A stretch of 64,000 nucleotides of DNA from Sedimentitalea arenosa (GCF_016428585.1 NZ_JAELVR010000005.1:244594-308593); one strand, 5' to 3'. Counted from the first letter of the stretch, positions 54,611-63,832 are shown. Notes: generated by a model from the sequence alone, not told the origin. A program made the numbers and translations.

Positions 54611-55548
54611 GAAACGCGACCCCGCAAAACGAGAGTGAGAAACACCAGACCGCCCAGCATGTCGATCACCACCTGCAAGGGCGTCGCCATATCCAGAATC
54701 CGCTCCATTATCGTTTGTCCGGCAACCAGAACGATGCAGGCGACAAGCCCGGCAACCGGCAGCACCACGGCATGGCGCGAGGACGGGGCGATCAGGTAGG
54801 TCAGCGAGGACACGATCAAGCCGAACAACCCGAACGGCCCCGCCAGCGCCGTTGCCGAAGCCACCAACACGCATATCAGGACCAGCGCCTGCCGATGCCC
54901 CCGGTTCGGAGTCTCGCCCAGTCCGGTTGCGGCCTCTCGGCCCAGAGCAAGCACGTCCAACCGAAATCTCATGCGCCACGCGAGGATCAGGGCGGGCACG
55001 CTCACTGCGGCCGTCAGGGCCAGCAACCCGGAATCCACATGGGTGAACCGGGCAAAGCTGGACGCTTGAACCATCTGGAATTCGTTGGGGTCGATCATCC
55101 GCTGCAAGAAGTCGTTCAGCGACCGGATCAATATGCCCGTGACGATGCCCGTCAGCACCAACTTGATCATGTCGTGCCGCGCTCCGACCGTGAGAAGAAG
55201 GAACATCAACAAGCCCAGCCCCGTCATCGTGGCGAGATTGAACCCGAACAGGACCGGCGTCGGCAGCAAGGCATACCCCGCCCCGCCCAACACGAAGACC
55301 AGCCCTGTCAGGACCATCACGTAGAGCGCGTCGAACCCGATCACTGACGGCGTGAGGATGCGATTGCCGGAAATGGTCTGAAACAGGACGGTCGCGGTCG
55401 CGAGGCAAACCCCGGTCAGCATCAATGCCGCCAACCGGCGCAACCGGAACGGCAAAAGGAACTCCCACGATCCAACCGGGTCCAGCATCAGGAACGCCGT
55501 GGTCGAAATCAGAAAAAGCGCTGCAAGCACACCGACTCGTCTAAGCAT
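54607..55548 (-). CDS. Iron-siderophore ABC transporter permease (FecCD family) 2
   Basis: 313 residues, about nine membrane helices. FecCD features: FRLRRLAALMLTGVCLATAT, TPSVIGFDALYVMVLTGLVF and the C-terminal AGPFGLFGLIVSSLTYLIAP, which holds the ATPase-coupling region. The variant GNRILTPSVIGFD is characteristic of the YclO/FatC branch. Overlaps the first permease by eight bases and the ATPase by four. Confidence 0.92.
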   Translation of the reverse strand: MLRRVGVLAALFLISTTAFLMLDPVGSWEFLLPFRLRRLAALMLTGVCLATATVLFQTISGNRILTPSVIGFDALYVMVLTGLVFVLGGAGYALLPTPVLFGFNLATMTGLGLLMFLLLTVGARHDMIKLVLTGIVTGILIRSLNDFLQRMIDPNEFQMVQASSFARFTHVDSGLLALTAAVSVPALILAWRMRFRLDVLALGREAATGLGETPNRGHRQALVLICVLVASATALAGPFGLFGLIVSSLTYLIAPSSRHAVVLPVAGLVACIVLVAGQTIMERILDMATPLQVVIDMLGGLVFLTLVLRGRVS

Positions 55549-56488
55549 AGCGGCTTTCCCGGTAGAGCAGGATCAGGAACGACACCGCGCCGACAACACC
55601 GATCATCGTCGCCACCGGAATTTCGAACGGTATTCGGATCACCCTCCCACAAATGTCCGCCCCAAGGACGAGACCCGCACCTGTCAGCGCCGCGACTGGA
55701 AGCGTGCCGCGCAGGTTGTCGCCCATCACCCGGGAAACGAGGTTGGGAACGACCAGCCCGACAAAGGGAATGGCACCCAGCGTCACCACCACGAGCGCGG
55801 TGACCACAGAAACAGCAACCAGCCCGGCAGCGGTAACCCCGGCGACATTGACGCCAAGCCCCCGCGCCACATCGTTGCCAAGGCTCAGCAAGGTGATCCG
55901 CCCTGCAATCAACCATGTCAGCCCGGCCGCAGCACCGGCCACCCAGAGCAGTTCATATCTGCCCCTCAGAACGCCGGACAACTCGCCCGTCAGCCAGACC
56001 TGCAGGAATTGGAGGAAATCGCCCTGGTAGGCAATGAAGGTGACCCCTGCCCCGATCATCCCGCCATAAACCAGCGCCACAAGTGGCACCAACAGGGGCT
56101 GGGTCGGCGGCAAGGGACGGATCAGGACCAGCAGCCCGACGCTGCCTGCAAGGGTCGTTGCGGCGGCCAGAAGCATCTTGATCCAGATCGGTGAGCCGGG
56201 AATGAGCAGCGTGGCGAGCAGAATTCCAAGCGCCGCACTTTGGCCTGCACCAGCGGACATCGGTTCGACAAACCGGTTGCGAGCGAGCGTTTGCATGATC
56301 TGCCCGGTGATCGCCAGCGCGCCACCCGCCAATATTGCCGCAACCGTACGCGGCAGCCGGCTGACCATGATCACATGCGCGGCGTCGGGATCGGAAAATA
56401 CATTCACTGGGGTGATTGGAATGACTCCGACGAACAGCGAAACAGCTGACAGTGCCATGACAACGGCAAGTCCGACCCAAAAGCGCAT
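55541..56488 (-). CDS. Iron-siderophore ABC transporter permease (FecCD family) 1
   Basis: 315 residues from ATG 56488; the frame is open upstream but overlaps the binding-protein gene. FecCD motifs: SRLPRTVAAILAGGALAITG, then QIMQTLARNRFVEPMSAGAG, and AIPFVGLVVPNLVSRVMGDN, the coupling helix. It forms the inner-membrane channel with the second permease. The gap to the binding-protein stop is only eight bases. Confidence 0.92.
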   Translation of the reverse strand: MRFWVGLAVVMALSAVSLFVGVIPITPVNVFSDPDAAHVIMVSRLPRTVAAILAGGALAITGQIMQTLARNRFVEPMSAGAGQSAALGILLATLLIPGSPIWIKMLLAAATTLAGSVGLLVLIRPLPPTQPLLVPLVALVYGGMIGAGVTFIAYQGDFLQFLQVWLTGELSGVLRGRYELLWVAGAAAGLTWLIAGRITLLSLGNDVARGLGVNVAGVTAAGLVAVSVVTALVVVTLGAIPFVGLVVPNLVSRVMGDNLRGTLPVAALTGAGLVLGADICGRVIRIPFEIPVATMIGVVGAVSFLILLYRESRYA

Positions 56489-56496
56489 GACGCCAC

Positions 56497-57402
56497 TCAG
56501 CCGGAGTTGGAGAGAGAGTCGATCAGGTGATCGAGGGTCCGGATCGTTGCCTGCACGCCGCCCGCGGCAATGTAGGCCTCGGCCGCTGGCAGGTGGATGA
56601 TCTGTCCGGACTTCCACGCCTTCGTGCCATGGACGAGTTCGTTGTCCAAGGTCGACTGCATCCGCGCGTCCGTGTCGCCAATCGCACCTCCGCGATCCAC
56701 CACGATGAGGGTATCCGGGTCGGCGGCGGCAATATACTCGAACGTCACCGCCTCCCCGTGATTGGATCCGGCGACGTCGTCCACCGCGACTGGCCAGCCC
56801 AGCTCCCGGTGCAGCCACCCGAACCGGCTGTCCCGGCCGAAAACGGATAGCTTCGGACCGTTTGTCATCACGATGAGCGCATCCCCACGATCGGCCACTA
56901 AATCGCGCGCGGTTCCAAGACGGTTTTCGATCTCTGCTTTCAGCTCCTCGGCCCGGGTTTCTGTCCCGGTCAGTGCCCCGTAGGTTTCAAGCCGCGATAG
57001 GCCGTCAGCTATGGTGTCCGTTCCGATGCTCATGTCCGCAACAGGCGCTATTCCTGCGAGAGCCTCCGCCATCGCCAGGGACCGTCCACCGACTACGATC
57101 AGATCCGGCTGCAGGGCTGCAATCGCTTCGAAATCCGGCTCGAACAAGGTGCCGACCACCGCCGACTGGTTTTCGATCTCGGCAAGATAGTTGACGAAAA
57201 CAGGTGAAACGACACCCGTTGGGATGACCCCAAGCCCTGCCAGCGTGTCCATGGCTGCTACGTCCAGAACCACAATATGTTCGGGTGGAGCATCGAGTGT
57301 TATCGGACCGGACGCGGTTTCAACCGTGGTTGGTTCCGCCGCCGCGATGGTCGCGCCAAATACAATCGATGCGGCAAGAATCTCGTGAAATCGCAACGCC
57401 AT
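56497..57402 (-). CDS. Iron-siderophore periplasmic binding protein (FatB/YclQ-like)
   Basis: 301 residues from ATG 57402, which has AGGAG seven bases ahead. A signal peptide (MALRFHEILAASIVFGATIA, cleavage near AAA) is followed by a class III binding fold: HIVVLDVAAMDTLAGLGVIP, AALQPDLIVVGGRSLAMAEA, ALIVMTNGPKLSVFGRDSRF and the backbone helix GEAVTFEYIAAADPDTLIVV. This resembles FatB/YclQ/VctP, which bind catecholate or carboxylate siderophores. No Cys lipobox is present. First gene of the leftward ABC operon. Confidence 0.92.
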   Translation of the reverse strand: MALRFHEILAASIVFGATIAAAEPTTVETASGPITLDAPPEHIVVLDVAAMDTLAGLGVIPTGVVSPVFVNYLAEIENQSAVVGTLFEPDFEAIAALQPDLIVVGGRSLAMAEALAGIAPVADMSIGTDTIADGLSRLETYGALTGTETRAEELKAEIENRLGTARDLVADRGDALIVMTNGPKLSVFGRDSRFGWLHRELGWPVAVDDVAGSNHGEAVTFEYIAAADPDTLIVVDRGGAIGDTDARMQSTLDNELVHGTKAWKSGQIIHLPAAEAYIAAGGVQATIRTLDHLIDSLSNSG

Positions 57403-57531
57403 GGCCAACTCCTGAGTTTAGCTGGCTTGCGACGGTACGCTGGCTGCTGATGTCCCGCGCCGCTCTAGGCCGTTGTCGCCAGCCCGTCAAGCAAATACCA
57501 TAGTAAAAGAATCAGATTTAAGGAGAGTGGC
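57403..57531. promoter_or_regulatory. Divergent control region between the siderophore operon and DUF2218 gene
   Basis: 129 bases. Leftward, TTGACG (57489-57484) with TAGAGC 17 bases on is a plausible promoter. The leader holds GCTTGCGACGGTACGC (57425-57440, + strand) and a CAGCCAGC element, both also found in the receptor leader at 53762. The rightward DUF2218 gene has AAGGAG before its GTG. Shared iron control of both directions is likely. Confidence 0.6.
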
Positions 57532-57828
57532 GTGCTGTCATCGCAATGTCGCTTCGAAACGCAAAACGGATCGAAGTACCTCAAACAACTGTGCAAGCAT
57601 TTCGCCCACAAAGTCACTGTCGAATACGACGAGGTCTCGGGAACCGCCGATTTGCCCCCAGGCCGCGCGACGCTCAAGTCTGATGAGTCCGGACTCGAAG
57701 TCGTGGTTACGGCTCAGAACGATACGGGACTGGCTATCGCCCGACATATCATCGAAGACCACCTCAAACGGTTCGCGCATCGCGAACCTTTCGACACGCT
57801 GAACTGGACAATCAGAGCTACGAATTGA
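57532..57828 (+). CDS. DUF2218 family protein
   Basis: 98 residues from GTG 57532 with AAGGAGAG upstream. The family pattern is clear: YLKQLCKHFAHKVTVEYDEV, then TLKSDESGLEVVVTAQNDTG and IIEDHLKRFAHREPFDTLNW. DUF2218 proteins are small cytoplasmic proteins of unknown function often found next to iron or siderophore genes, as here; the divergent arrangement suggests iron-dependent expression. Confidence 0.88.
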   Translation: MLSSQCRFETQNGSKYLKQLCKHFAHKVTVEYDEVSGTADLPPGRATLKSDESGLEVVVTAQNDTGLAIARHIIEDHLKRFAHREPFDTLNWTIRATN

Positions 57829-57877
57829 ACGGACGGTTCGTTCTGATTTGCGGAGTTGCGCTATCCGCTCTCTTGAC

Positions 57878-57890
57878 GGTGCTGTCGGAC
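57878..57890. repeat. Terminal-repeat-like end of the first IS6-type element
   Basis: GGTGCTGTCGGAC, about 40 bases beyond the transposase stop. Close relatives stand at 63658, 63681 and 63846, all next to IS6-type transposase ends. The opposite end is not recognisable, so the element is incomplete. Confidence 0.6.
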
Positions 57891-57930
57891 CGTTTCCAAC
57901 CAGTCCAAATAATCGCCGAACTGCCGGAAC

Positions 57931-58408
57931 TCATGCTGAACAAAGATGGCGCCACTCGTCGAGATCGGTCGCGCGGTTGAGCTTGAAATACTGTCGGGAG
58001 TAGAGGTGGCGTTCCTGGTTGAAATGGTTGTGGACCGAAGCGTGGACGGCGGCGAACACCTGCAAACTTCGCATCCTGCGAAACCGTTGCATCGCCCTCT
58101 TGATCAACGGCCCGCCACAGGTAAGGCAGCTCGCCGTTGATCTTCACGAACATCTCGTCCGGATGCCACTGCGAATTCGGGTAGTCCCGCATCCGGCTGA
58201 CCAGCCCTTTCCGGACTTCCTCGGTAAACACCGGACCGAACCGGTTCTACCAGAGTCGGACCGTTTCGATGCTGACATCGAAACAGCGTTCGCGAAGCAG
58301 GTCCTCGACATTCCTGAGCGAGAGCGGGACCCGAACGTACAGCATCACCGCCAGGCGGATGATTTCGGGGCTGCTGTGAAACCACTTGATGGGGTCTGTT
58401 TTCGTCAT
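57931..58408 (-). pseudogene. IS6-family transposase, broken
   Basis: Leftward from ATG 58408 the N-terminus is clear (MTKTDPIKWFHSSPEIIRLA ... NVEDLLRERCFDVSIETVRL), but a TAG replaces the next Trp codon. It resumes with PNSQWHPDEMFVKINGELPY and LWRAVDQEGD, then loses the catalytic core. The C-terminus follows in another frame (SVHNHFNQERHLYSRQYFKL ... DEWRHLCSA, stop at 57931). With about 160 codons against roughly 230-240 and a missing DDE core, it cannot transpose by itself. Confidence 0.85.
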
Positions 58409-58769
58409 AAGCAAAGGCCAAGTAACCGCCCTGCCCGCCTCATCTCAAATCCTTCTGACCAGACCCAAGGTCGTGACCTTGATGGTGATCGAAATGCGTA
58501 ATCGAGACAATGGCTGGCATCGTCCGGATGGTCGGCTCTCGCTGAACTAGGTTGACAACACCCAATGGGACGTGGTGCGCAAGACAGTTCCGCGGTGACG
58601 CTCGGGCCGATGACGAAAACCAGCGGCGAGGGCACGCCGCGTGGCATTGCGGTCAAACCCGGCCGTGCGCGTCCACTAATGGAGCCACGGCAACGCGTTA
58701 AGCCGGGCTGTTGCCGACACCGCATCTGGGTCCAAAAATCGCGGTGGGTGGATTTCAAAAGCTCGCTCC
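58409..58769. other. Gene-free junction at the left side of the accessory islet
   Basis: 361 bases between the IS6 relic and the decarboxylase stop. Open frames on both strands (for example rightward from 58565, LMEPRQRVKPGCCRHRIWVQ) have high-G+C shadow-like composition and match no family I know. It may be debris of a further mobile element. No gene is called. Confidence 0.45.
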
Positions 58770-59990
58770 TCAGCGCCCTGCGGAATGGCCTGCAGCGATC
58801 ATCTTTCCGTATTCGATGTAGTCCTGCGGCAAGGTCAGTCTTAGACCGGCTTGCTCCTGAAGCAGAATGATGATGTCGGATCCGCCAAAGGCAAAGAACC
58901 CAAATTCTTCGCCCTTGGTCAGTGTGGCGCCTGTCTTTGTCGTGAAGTTGACCGACGAGATATGACACATCCCGACGGGCACGACCCCGACCAATCCGAT
59001 ATCGCCGAGGTTGCAGCCGACAGAGTCAAGTATCAAGACACCGCGCGACTGAGAGAACTGGTAGCCATTTTTGGCGTCATCCTGCGCCAGAAACTGATTG
59101 TCTTTCAGGCGGACGCCCATATAGGTCAGCCCATGAACCTTGCGACATTCCCGCACGGTTCCAGACACCGGCGCGTGGTAGCGATGATAGGAATACGGAC
59201 CAAGGAAGAAATGCAACATCATTCCGTTCCGAAACGACTTTGAAAACGGGCTGCAGTCAAGTAACTGTCCGATAGTGGCAAATTTATGTGTTCGCTTGAT
59301 CGTTATTTCTTCAATTCGAGACTCGGCATCAATTTCGTATTTCCGTCTAAACGCGCAGTCGGCCGGTGAAACCAGAACCCGGTTATCTTCTGGTTTCGCA
59401 ATCGGTCGCAATCCTGAATTCAATTCGCGAGCAAAGAACTGATTGAACGTTTGCCAGCCGCTTGGACAATTCGGTTTTCCATCCACCATTGAATCGCCGA
59501 CTGCGTATTTCGGCGACAAAGAGATAAATGAATTGAGAATATCCGGGCTAAAGGACTCCGGAGTATCAAGAAAATCACCGTACAGGCTGGCGTATCCAAT
59601 CATCCAGTGACTGAACCAGGACAGGTTTTGAACAATGACGGTCCCACCTGGGCCTACCGGTTGGTCGATTAGCCAAAAGAAATGGCAGCCCCGATCGTAA
59701 ACTTCCTGCTGCCCGTCTCCATCGTCCCGAGCCCAAGCCGGATTGGTGTCCGGGTGCGGACACCAACATGCGAAATCGCGCAGAAACATGATATACTCGG
59801 CAAAGGTTTCCGGCCAGGGAAGGGCAGTGTAGAGGGCGCGGTCCAAGTGGATTTCCGCAGTTTTTCTCGCCGTTTTGAGCGAGGCGCAGATCAGGGTTTC
59901 AAAGGTCGGGTTCGTGTGGGCGAAAGCAACAAGAAATTGGATATGGTCATCCAGGTTGTCCGGGGTTTCCAGCGCATGATCCGCAGTCAT
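58770..59990 (-). CDS. Phosphatidylserine-decarboxylase-like protein
   Basis: 406 residues from ATG 59990, preceded by AAAGGACAGGA. The C-terminal two-thirds match the PSD family: TFNQFFARELNSGLRPIAKP, VLVSPADCAFRRKYEID, and HFFLGPYSYHRYHAPVSGTV with the conserved His. The self-cleavage site reads FGGSDI instead of LGST, with Ser371 as the expected pyruvoyl precursor. The N-terminal 150 or so residues resemble the extra domain of PSD-like amino-acid decarboxylases. No membrane helix is visible, unlike ordinary PSD. It may decarboxylate a free amino acid rather than a phospholipid; inferred. The gene has local low G+C. Confidence 0.85.
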   Translation of the reverse strand: MTADHALETPDNLDDHIQFLVAFAHTNPTFETLICASLKTARKTAEIHLDRALYTALPWPETFAEYIMFLRDFACWCPHPDTNPAWARDDGDGQQEVYDRGCHFFWLIDQPVGPGGTVIVQNLSWFSHWMIGYASLYGDFLDTPESFSPDILNSFISLSPKYAVGDSMVDGKPNCPSGWQTFNQFFARELNSGLRPIAKPEDNRVLVSPADCAFRRKYEIDAESRIEEITIKRTHKFATIGQLLDCSPFSKSFRNGMMLHFFLGPYSYHRYHAPVSGTVRECRKVHGLTYMGVRLKDNQFLAQDDAKNGYQFSQSRGVLILDSVGCNLGDIGLVGVVPVGMCHISSVNFTTKTGATLTKGEEFGFFAFGGSDIIILLQEQAGLRLTLPQDYIEYGKMIAAGHSAGR

Positions 59991-60116
59991 TCCTGTCCTT
60001 TCCGCACACCATGCGCCATTATCGGCACGCATGACCATTTCGGCGGTCGAAACAGCTCACGCTGACCGCGTCTCTGCCCGTGGTCGCCACGTCGATTGGT
60101 TTGCGACGCTCTTATG

Positions 60117-60419
60117 TCAGCCTTTCAAAACGACGATCGGATAACTGGTTTCGTTGCCGACGGTCATGGTGAACTCTTCGCCGTCCGCAGCGGCCGGGCG
60201 CAGATAGTGATCGCCCGGTTCGAATGATTGCTCATAGGCCGTGTCGTCGTTGACCTGAATCTTCAGGGTACCCTTGGTTACCGCCAGAACAACATAGGGT
60301 CTGCTGTACCGCTGAACCGTTTGAGAACCCGGCGGAAAGGTGACCCTTTGGAAGAGCCCCAATTCTGGCGTAAGCCCATGTGTATCGTAGAGATCTTCGA
60401 AAATTACATCGTCAGCCAT
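60117..60419 (-). CDS. Small cupin-like protein
   Basis: 100 residues from ATG 60419, with GGAG seven bases upstream. The chain is beta-rich with a cupin-like pattern: RVTFPPGSQTVQRYSRPYVV, then LAVTKGTLKIQVNDDTAYEQ and SFEPGDHYLRPAAADGEEFT. Only one His stands where metal-binding cupins have two or three, so it may be a non-enzymatic binding protein. It lies upstream of the decarboxylase gene on the same strand and may be cotranscribed with it. Confidence 0.72.
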   Translation of the reverse strand: MADDVIFEDLYDTHGLTPELGLFQRVTFPPGSQTVQRYSRPYVVLAVTKGTLKIQVNDDTAYEQSFEPGDHYLRPAAADGEEFTMTVGNETSYPIVVLKG

Positions 60420-60544
60420 AATACCACTCCATGCGGGCAAGAGGGTACCCGTCAAAATAGTTTTTCAGATATGCCCGATTAGGATAACATGACAGAGCAA
60501 GTCGTTTTTCGCAAGAAATTTGGTGGCCGAAGGGGGGGCAATAG

Positions 60545-63500
60545 GTGCAGCACGGAGCCCGCCACGATGTCGGTGATCGGGGGTTTGACGCCGAACTCAA
60601 GCTCGTAACCTCGCTGTTTGTTGATCTTGTCGGCTCTTTGGAAACGATTTCGGCTGTCGGCCCGCAACATGCGAGCAGCTATTTCGAAACTTACCGCGAA
60701 CAGCTGATCCAGATTGCCCACCATCATGGAGGAACTGTCGGAACGGTTGCGGGCGACGGAATTTTGTTTCTGTTTGGCGCACCGAAGGCCAATTCAAAAC
60801 ATGCCTCAAACGCTTGTCTGGCAGCATTGGAAATGATGTCGGCCGCGGGGGGGCAAAACGGCTCTGGCCCGCAGATGGAATTGCGGATCGGAATGAGCAC
60901 CGGTGAGATCCTGGTAAAACCCGTCGAGATCGACATCGGCTGGCATTACGATGCCACCGGCGTTTCGGTTCATGTCGCGTCGCGGCTGCAATCGCTGGCG
61001 AAATCCGGCACGATCGTCATGGAGCAGATGACCCATGACCTTGCAGGCGACGGCTTTCTGATAGAGGAACTTGGCCCGCATGACATACGCGGGCTGAATC
61101 AATCCTTGCAGCTTTATGAACTGCGCGGGATCAGGAACAGTTCGCTTGTGGCCAGAAAAAACGGCCCTGCGCGTTTTGTTGGACGCCGGAACGAAATTCA
61201 AAAGTTGATAGAAATCTGCACCGCGCCAGCCAGAGATTCGGCGCGAGTGGTTCTGATTGTGGGCGATCCCGGAATCGGGAAGAGCCGGTTGATCTCGGAG
61301 TTGAACGCGGAGATTGAGAAAAGCAATTCCCAACAGGCCCTTTATTGTCGTGGGTTTTACGGCCTGTTTGAACCATTTTCGGCTGTGCGCGAATGCGTGC
61401 GTCAACTGGTGGTAGAGCCTGATCAGATCAGCCGCGAAGTGTTCCTAGAGAACATAATGCAACTTCGCGCGGATCGGCAGCTGGCGGACGTTTTGACTGC
61501 GACCATCGGGAACTTGCACGCCGAGTTGTTTTCCGGACTCGATACGGACGCAATGCGGCCAGCGAAGAACCTGGACAGCTCGATCGGGAAGAAGCTGAAT
61601 ACAATCCGCCAAGGTTTCAGAAACCTAGTGGATATCGTCCGGTCAGATGGGGGAGCCGTATTCCTGATCGATGAATTTCTGGAACTGGACAGCGAAAGCA
61701 AAGAGATCTTTTTTCATCTGATGTCGGCGCAGGCCGAGTTTCCCGGAACATTTGTTCTGACATGTCGATCCGAACGTGTGGCCGAGCTGCTGACACGAGA
61801 TCTTGCCAACATCGAGGTGATCAATATCGCCGGGCTCAGTGATGACGCCTCGGTCGCTCTGGCCGCGGAACTCAACGAGTCCGTCCAGTTCGAGGCAGGT
61901 GCCGATCCGAAAGCCATCAGCTTTTCGGACTTGGCTCGCCGGTCAGGCGGTAACCCATTGTTTCTGCAAGAGATGATGACCGCGTATCTGCGTGGCACGC
62001 GCGACGCCGCTTCGCGCCTGACTGCCGATACCGCGACGCTTTCGATGGCGCAAACACCGGTTCTTCAGACGGTGATTGCGGAACGGATCGACCAGTTCTT
62101 GCCCAAACAGAGAACGGTCCTGAAAGTCGCGTCGGTTTTGGGCGAAGAATTTCCGTTGGCTATTCTGGCCAAAGTTTTGTCCCGCCTGGAGTTGGAGTGG
62201 TCTTCGGTCGAAAACCTGGTGGCAGGCCGAATCCTGGCATTCGCCAAAGCGCCCGATTGCACCTATCTGCGCTTTATTCATCCATTGTTCCGCGAGGTTA
62301 CGGCCAATTCGATTGTCGAACGCGATGAAATCAAATTTCACACCGCGGCATTCGAGGCTATGGAACCCGGACTGGGGCTGGGAGATCAGGCGTTGGCACT
62401 GGCGCGGGCGCACCATGCCAAATGCGCCAGATTGTGGGCCCAAGCCGGCGAAGCGTTTCGGCTGGCCGGTGTTCTGTCCAACGGGCGGGCGATGAACACG
62501 CAGGCCATCGAAATGTTCAATGAAGCCCTGGCAGCGTCCGAACATCTGACCGATGCGAGACAGCGCGCCCATGTCCGCGTCAATCTGATGCTGGAAATGC
62601 GAAACCCGCTGTTCCAGATCGGTGATCTGGGCGGCGTCGCCGACAGGTTGAACGAAGCGAAGAGAACCTTGGCCGTGGCCGACGACCCCCGCCAACGCGG
62701 CAAGATCCTGTCCTTCGAAAGCCACGTCAGTTGGTTGCGGGGGCAACCGTCGGCGGCCCAGGAGGCAGGCCAAAAAGTGTCGGACATTGCGCGGGGAATT
62801 GGCGACGCCGCGATGAATGTCAGGGCGAATTTCCATCAGGGACTGGCCAGCGCGGCCTTTGGACATGATGACAAGGCGGTTGGACTCCTCGGAAGTGTGG
62901 TCGGGGCGATCTCGGACGGGGTGCACAGCGATTATCTGGGCGTCAATCGCAGCCTTTTGGTTCTGGCGCAAAGCTACAAGGCCCGGTCGCTGATGTATTG
63001 CGGACGGATCGACGAAAGCGTGCAGGCCGCGCAATCGGCCTTGGACGCGGCCGAGCCATCGGACGATATCTTGGCCCATATCATCGCCCGTATTTCGGCG
63101 GGGATCGTGTTCCTTCCAGCGGATCGGCCGGGCGAATGCCACGCGGCGTTCAAGTCGGCTCTGTCGCTATTGGATTCGGTTGAGGCGCGGTTGATGCGCC
63201 CGGTCTTCAAGGCGAATTATGGGTTGATGCACCTGTGTATCGGCGACACGGAAAGCGGCAGGGCGCTGATCGAGCAGTCGATCAAGGAGAGCACCAAGAT
63301 CGATCTGAATTTCGAATTGGGAAAGAAATACCTGTATCTGAGTTTTTGTCACCTTGTGTCCGGCGACAACGAGTTGGCGCTCGCCGCCCTGGATGCCGGC
63401 GCTCGGGCTTCGACCAACAGTGAGGAAACCAGAGTTGCAGGCATCGCCGAGCAATTGTCGAAACACATTCGGGAAAGGCCGCCGAAGGGCCGCGATGGTG

Positions 63501-63568
63501 TAGCTGAGTTGTTTGACACATCGCTCAAAACCTATCCTGCAATCATGGCGCTGTCGCGATCACTATAG
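60545..63568 (+). CDS. Class III adenylate/guanylate cyclase fused to AAA-type ATPase and TPR region
   Basis: 1007 residues from GTG 60545, with a G-rich ribosome site six bases ahead. Residues 20-195 form a cyclase domain: metal-binding Asp27 (LFVDLVGS) and Asp71 (VAGDGILFLFG) are intact, while the transition-state Asn is His143 with Arg147 kept (SVHVASR). Residues 205-520 form an STAND/AAA ATPase (FVGRRNEIQKL; Walker A GDPGIGKS 240-247; Walker B VFLIDE). The rest is helical repeats of TPR type. The layout is that of soluble-adenylyl-cyclase-like proteins. It faces away from the decarboxylase and cupin genes, inside the IS6-bounded islet. Confidence 0.9.
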   Translation: MQHGARHDVGDRGFDAELKLVTSLFVDLVGSLETISAVGPQHASSYFETYREQLIQIAHHHGGTVGTVAGDGILFLFGAPKANSKHASNACLAALEMMSAAGGQNGSGPQMELRIGMSTGEILVKPVEIDIGWHYDATGVSVHVASRLQSLAKSGTIVMEQMTHDLAGDGFLIEELGPHDIRGLNQSLQLYELRGIRNSSLVARKNGPARFVGRRNEIQKLIEICTAPARDSARVVLIVGDPGIGKSRLISELNAEIEKSNSQQALYCRGFYGLFEPFSAVRECVRQLVVEPDQISREVFLENIMQLRADRQLADVLTATIGNLHAELFSGLDTDAMRPAKNLDSSIGKKLNTIRQGFRNLVDIVRSDGGAVFLIDEFLELDSESKEIFFHLMSAQAEFPGTFVLTCRSERVAELLTRDLANIEVINIAGLSDDASVALAAELNESVQFEAGADPKAISFSDLARRSGGNPLFLQEMMTAYLRGTRDAASRLTADTATLSMAQTPVLQTVIAERIDQFLPKQRTVLKVASVLGEEFPLAILAKVLSRLELEWSSVENLVAGRILAFAKAPDCTYLRFIHPLFREVTANSIVERDEIKFHTAAFEAMEPGLGLGDQALALARAHHAKCARLWAQAGEAFRLAGVLSNGRAMNTQAIEMFNEALAASEHLTDARQRAHVRVNLMLEMRNPLFQIGDLGGVADRLNEAKRTLAVADDPRQRGKILSFESHVSWLRGQPSAAQEAGQKVSDIARGIGDAAMNVRANFHQGLASAAFGHDDKAVGLLGSVVGAISDGVHSDYLGVNRSLLVLAQSYKARSLMYCGRIDESVQAAQSALDAAEPSDDILAHIIARISAGIVFLPADRPGECHAAFKSALSLLDSVEARLMRPVFKANYGLMHLCIGDTESGRALIEQSIKESTKIDLNFELGKKYLYLSFCHLVSGDNELALAALDAGARASTNSEETRVAGIAEQLSKHIRERPPKGRDGVAELFDTSLKTYPAIMALSRSL

Positions 63569-63588
63569 TGGGTCCCACGCTATTTTTC
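63565..63588 (+). terminator. Probable terminator of the cyclase gene
   Basis: Imperfect stem (ATA-GTGG / CCAC-GC-TAT, with a two-base bulge) overlapping the stop codon and followed by TTTTT. Short but well placed. Confidence 0.45.
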
Positions 63589-63657
63589 CCGCGCCAATTG
63601 CCCTTGTGGAAGCGTGTCCCGACCCGGATGTGGACGATTCTCCAGATTGGTCTTGAG

Positions 63658-63693
63658 GGTGCAGTCAGACTAATTCGATCGGTGCTGTCAGAC
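63658..63693. repeat. Two adjacent IS6-type terminal-repeat-like ends
   Basis: GGTGCAGTCAGACTAATTCG (63658-63677) is followed two to three bases later by GGTGCTGTCAGAC (63681-63693). The first is nearly identical to 63846-63866. Two element ends meet here, indicating nested or successive insertions. Confidence 0.6.
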
Positions 63694-63733
63694 CGTTTCT
63701 ACCCAGTCTCAGTATTCGCCGAACTGCTGGAAC

Positions 63734-63832
63734 TTATGCTGAAACAAGTTGGCGCCACTCGGCGCGAGCTACAGCGCGGTTGAGCTTGAAATTCTGTCGG
63801 GAGTAGAGGTGGCGTTCCTGGTTGAAATGGTT
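63734..63832 (-). pseudogene. IS6-family transposase C-terminal fragment
   Basis: Leftward frame encoding NHFNQERHLYSRQNFKLN, then a short run ending EWRQLVSA and TAA. This is the last 32 or so residues of an IS6-type transposase, nearly the same as the end at 57931. The upstream part is replaced by another element end at 63846. Confidence 0.8.

Noticed and set aside
58565..58870. Rightward 101-codon frame in the islet junction
   Set aside because: Overlaps the decarboxylase end on the other strand, no good ribosome site, no recognised family.
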